NCBI GenBank assembly: GCA_965197675.1
Contig: OZ240221.1
Location: 124,001-188,000 of the forward strand
Reading direction: 5' to 3'
Origin: G965197675 sp965197675
Lineage (GTDB): Bacteria; Chloroflexota; Dehalococcoidia; Plut-88900
DNA: 64,000 nt
Shown here: positions 61,575-64,000 of the stretch, in pieces
How the letters are laid out: each line of letters starts with the position of its first letter
Position numbering within the stretch: the stretch's first letter is position 1
Position numbers and translations under genes: made by a program
Notes under the pieces: model-generated
What the model saw: only the letters and a program-made list of their open reading frames with translations
Told to the model about the DNA's origin: nothing
Database searches by the model: none

Positions 61575-61853
61575 ATGCGGACATACTTGGCTGAAATGCT
61601 GTTGAAGGCCGACAAACTCCACGTGCCGGAGAAGGGCGCCGGCGCCCTTTCCGACGCTCTGGCCGAAAAATTCCGTATTCGCAACGAAAAGGAAGTCTTG
61701 GGAATGGCCGCGTTGGCCACCGACATCGGCCTTGACGACATGATAAATCTAGGCTTAGAGCCAGACATCAATCCTCAGTTGATGGACACAGGACCTCTCC
61801 TCATTCAATCTGGACTTTCGAGGCTTGACGGTTACGCAGGTTATCGATGTTGA
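61575..61853 (+). CDS. Hypothetical protein, possibly joined to the next frame
   Basis: 92 residues, MRTYLAEMLLKADKLHVPEK, GAGALSDALAEKFRIRNEKE, VLGMAALATDIGLDDMINLG. Amphipathic helices, no family recognised. It may be the front of one gene whose rest is in the frame starting at 61825, with which it overlaps by 29 bases. Confidence 0.4.
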   Translation: MRTYLAEMLLKADKLHVPEKGAGALSDALAEKFRIRNEKEVLGMAALATDIGLDDMINLGLEPDINPQLMDTGPLLIQSGLSRLDGYAGYRC

Positions 61854-62154
61854 GGATAGGTTCTTGTCTGGCGGTCTAACTGTTGCATCTACTCAACTCT
61901 GTTGGAGTGCCACCACCCTTGGGTTGGCGGGGGAATATGCACCGCTTTTCAAAACAGAAGGCCCGTGGCCCGCTGCGACATTGAACATCGGCAAAGCGCC
62001 GACACCACGACCCTTATCTGGTCCCATTGTGTACTGCTTCTGGCGACTTCAAGCAAGTAACATGCAGACCAAAGAAGGCACCGTCACTGTGTCGTTGAGT
62101 AACTGGGGGGGTCTTTACTTGAATGACTGTGAGAAGCATTGGGAATTCGGGTAA
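61825..62154 (+). CDS. Hypothetical protein
   Basis: 109 residues, TTG start, VIDVEDRFLSGGLTVASTQL, CWSATTLGLAGEYAPLFKTE, GPIVYCFWRLQASNMQTKEG. Reads like a globular beta-rich domain with a WGGLYLNDCEKHWEFG end. No family recognised. Independent start is weak, so it could be the C-terminal part of a frameshifted gene beginning at 61575. Confidence 0.4.
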   Translation: MTVTQVIDVEDRFLSGGLTVASTQLCWSATTLGLAGEYAPLFKTEGPWPAATLNIGKAPTPRPLSGPIVYCFWRLQASNMQTKEGTVTVSLSNWGGLYLNDCEKHWEFG

Positions 62155-62321
62155 CCATCGACCAATGTGTACCCGAGCCTAATCCCCTGCTTGTGGAAAG
62201 CGGTCCAACCGAGAGAAGTACCAAATCGCATATACTGGGTCGTCGGGCGGGGCGTGGTGACGCAGCAGACGCCAACGCCGCACCATCATGATTGTGGATA
62301 GAGGGCCTTGGCAGGCTCACA

Positions 62322-62420
62322 GGCTGCCCAACCACATCTCGAAGATGGTACTACCTACCGTCCACTTAGGCCCGCCAGACTGTACAAAACAAGAACCTTC
62401 ACCTTGAGGTTCAGGCTGAC
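62322..62420 (+). repeat. Attachment-like repeat, best full copy
   Basis: Left arm GGCTGCCCAACCACATCTCG, AAGATGGTACTACCTACCGT, CCACTTA; core GGCCCGCCA (62369-62377); right arm GACTGTACAAAACAA and GAACCTTCACCTTGAGGTTC, CAGGCTGAC. The right arm is an inverted repeat and the left arm contains GGTACTACC. Used as the reference for the other copies. The core equals the tRNA-Lys-type end GGCCC(A/G)CCA. Confidence 0.7.
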
Positions 62421-63197
62421 GCTGTAGGACCGTGAAGGAAATTTGACGAAGGTTCGGTTGCAGGACAGGTGTGTAGAAATAGTCTTCCACTGGTTGATGC
62501 GGTGGCGCTGGCGGATGACCTACTCCGAACTCTAATACCGGGAGGCTATGCGCTTGCCCTAAGCTCAAAGGTGTTCTGCAGCCAAGCCCAGATACACTGG
62601 GCGACCTCTCAATTGTCTTGCTGGACGCATGAACACGTCAAAGCTCGACTCGAGCGGCGGCCGATTGCGTTTTCTCCAAGCCATCGGCGAGTTGCACCCA
62701 CAGTGAGTACGACACCGATGTCGGCCCTAGTCACTGATCCGATCATCTTGAGGTCCTAGCCAATCTCGTCATAGGAGCTTCTGATCACTCCACTTGACAT
62801 TCAAGTCGGTCGCTCTTTCGCACGGCTCTATAAGTCTCGTAGCCAGGTTGAATCAATACGAAAGAGGGGAATAAACAAGGAAACCACGATAATGAGTATT
62901 GCGGGTACCACGAGGGCAAGGTAAAACCCCTGCTCTTTTATCCTGAGTCAGGTCAGGCTTCGTCTCGTGTCTAGGACTGCCCCATCCGGAGCAGTCTCTT
63001 TGTAATCTATAGCCCTGTTGCCCGCCATAACGTAAAGTCACCAAGGCCCAAAGGTAGGCCTCATTATGGGTCATATGCTCCTCGGAATCAACCTTTTCCA
63101 AATTGTCAGAAAGTAGCTGGAATCCAAGACAATCAAGGGCCGATAGTGATTATCTATGAATTCGACCACCCCCACAATTTTGGCCTATTAAGGCGAC
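62421..63197. other. Gene-poor region
   Basis: Short frames with no domain or credible ribosome site. Composition is more AT-rich than the flanks. I see no further arm of the attachment-like repeat here. It likely holds decayed element DNA plus the 3' region of the solute-binding-protein operon. Confidence 0.45.
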
Positions 63198-63229
63198 GCC
63201 GAGGGCTGGGATGTCTCCCAGCCCTCGGC
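63198..63229. terminator. Terminator hairpin for the solute-binding-protein gene
   Basis: GCCGAGGGCTGGGA-TGTC-TCCCAGCCCTCGGC is a perfect 14-bp stem, 58 bp past the minus-strand stop. On the minus strand it is followed by GTCGCCTTAATAGG, without a long T-run. Confidence 0.75.
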
Positions 63230-63287
63230 ACTCTAAGCTCACTATCGGTCTATGGTCAGTGACCAGTAGCTTTTTCCAAAGCCATGG

Positions 63288-63998
63288 TTACTGCCTCATG
63301 ACCTCGGCTCTCCACCGCTCCTGCAACTGCTCGTACAGCGGTCCAACCCACTCGGGATCCATCATGATGGCGTACGGTAAGTTCTCCTCCGACAATCCGG
63401 TCTGGCCTCTGACTGCATCGTACTTGGGATCGGCGAGGTATTGGGCGGCCAGAGTGGTGTATGGCGGGTATGCGATGAACTCACTAATCCTGACGTTTAT
63501 CTGAGGGAAAGTGCCCCACGCCAGGAACAGCTGGGTCAGGTAGAACTGATCGGGGTCTTGAGCTGCCAGGCCCTTGGGAACTGTCCAGCCACCTGTGTCG
63601 TTGGCGAATCCGCACTCCCAGCATATCTTGATGGGGGCACCCTTCTGCTGAGCATCGTAGTGACGCCCATTGTAGCCATAGCACATGTCAGCTTCGCCGC
63701 TGATTAGGAACTGGGGACACTGAGAACCCGTTCTCCAGTAGCCTGATATGTGGCCCGCCTCGCTGAAGTTCTTCCAAACCTCAAAAGATGCGTCAACTTC
63801 GGCGGGAGTGAGACTCATTGCTGCATCTCTGCCTGCCTGGTTGCCGGGATCCAGGAGGTCGGGGTTGAGGAATATGTGGGCATGCCATAGGCTACCGATC
63901 CAGTCGCTCCTGACGAGTCGACGTCCTGGGAATCTGTCCACGTCGAAGAAGTCTGCCCAGGAACTGGGCTGCACTGAGCCTTCGGGATAGGTTTCTGT
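63288..63998 (-). CDS. ABC transporter solute-binding protein (PotD-like), 5' end beyond window
   Basis: The frame is open to the right edge, so the signal peptide and N-terminal lobe are missing. The visible part starts TETYPEGSVQPSSWADFFDV followed by DRFPGRRLV, the conserved SWADFWDxxxFPGRR motif of polyamine-type (family 1) binding proteins. It continues with GYWRTGSQCPQFLISGEADM, IKICWECGFANDTGGWTVPK and a C-terminal helix (DPEWVGPLYEQLQERWRAEV). Periplasmic-type ligand binding, perhaps spermidine/putrescine or another small organic compound; the ligand cannot be told from sequence alone. A strong hairpin follows the stop. Confidence 0.88.
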   Translation of the reverse strand, partial: TETYPEGSVQPSSWADFFDVDRFPGRRLVRSDWIGSLWHAHIFLNPDLLDPGNQAGRDAAMSLTPAEVDASFEVWKNFSEAGHISGYWRTGSQCPQFLISGEADMCYGYNGRHYDAQQKGAPIKICWECGFANDTGGWTVPKGLAAQDPDQFYLTQLFLAWGTFPQINVRISEFIAYPPYTTLAAQYLADPKYDAVRGQTGLSEENLPYAIMMDPEWVGPLYEQLQERWRAEVMRQ

Positions 63999-64000
63999 GC

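Overview
The window looks like a chromosomal accessory region of an uncultured, high-GC bacterium. The best guess is a Chloroflexota lineage of the SAR202/Dehalococcoidia type. This rests on style only: many large exported proteins with cadherin, Ig-like, leucine-rich and propeller repeats, Thr-Pro-rich lipoprotein linkers, a split S8 protease and large serine recombinases. No rRNA or core marker gene is present, so the taxonomy is an inference.

Layout. 1-6.1 kb (minus strand) holds the start of a cadherin-repeat exported protein, a degenerate tRNA-Lys, and a subtilisin-like protease coupled to a separate prodomain-like protein. 6.3-19 kb is a decayed mobile and defence region. It contains serine-recombinase fossils, an intact Fic gene, an IS3 element, a PD-(D/E)XK nuclease broken by a 17-bp tandem duplication, several toxin-antitoxin pairs (one with a nonsense codon), a shattered ApeA-like gene, a DUF5671 membrane protein, an IS481-type transposase remnant and a frameshifted GNAT-PIN fusion. 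18.9-24.3 kb is a clean SOS mutasome operon, imuB-dnaE2-SRAP, behind a perfect GAAC-N4-GTTC LexA box. 24.4-25 kb has a 33-bp tandem repeat next to attachment-like repeats. 25-35 kb has lipoproteins (RCC1-like, FN3-like), two paralogous HELMH metalloprotease-like lipoproteins, an LRR fossil and a NarL-type two-component system with a frameshifted kinase. 35.7-53 kb is a same-strand run of exported LRR, Ig-like and Cache proteins ending in a 3234-residue exported protein. That protein combines propellers, LRRs, a glucose/sorbosone-dehydrogenase domain and a PEP-synthase-like phosphohistidine plus ATP-grasp module. 53-61 kb is an integrative element: small HTH regulators, a protein with four HTH domains behind a leader peptide and hairpins, a hairpin repeat array, an IS110 insertion, a VapBC pair and an intact large serine recombinase. 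61-64 kb has small orphan genes, another full attachment-like repeat and the 3' part of a PotD-like solute-binding protein.

Four themes recur. (1) A dispersed two-armed repeat whose core matches a tRNA-Lys 3' end recurs across the window, and its arms overlap the 3' ends of two serine recombinases; it is probably their attachment-site family. (2) A 200-300 bp noncoding block occurs three times upstream of exported-protein genes, with two mutually exclusive hairpins. (3) The exported proteins share modules, and fragments of them recur, which suggests expansion by duplication. (4) Frameshifts and nonsense codons cluster in the defence and mobile genes while the exported giant and the mutasome are intact. 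Decay is therefore likelier than uniform sequencing error, though single-base errors cannot be excluded from one sequence.
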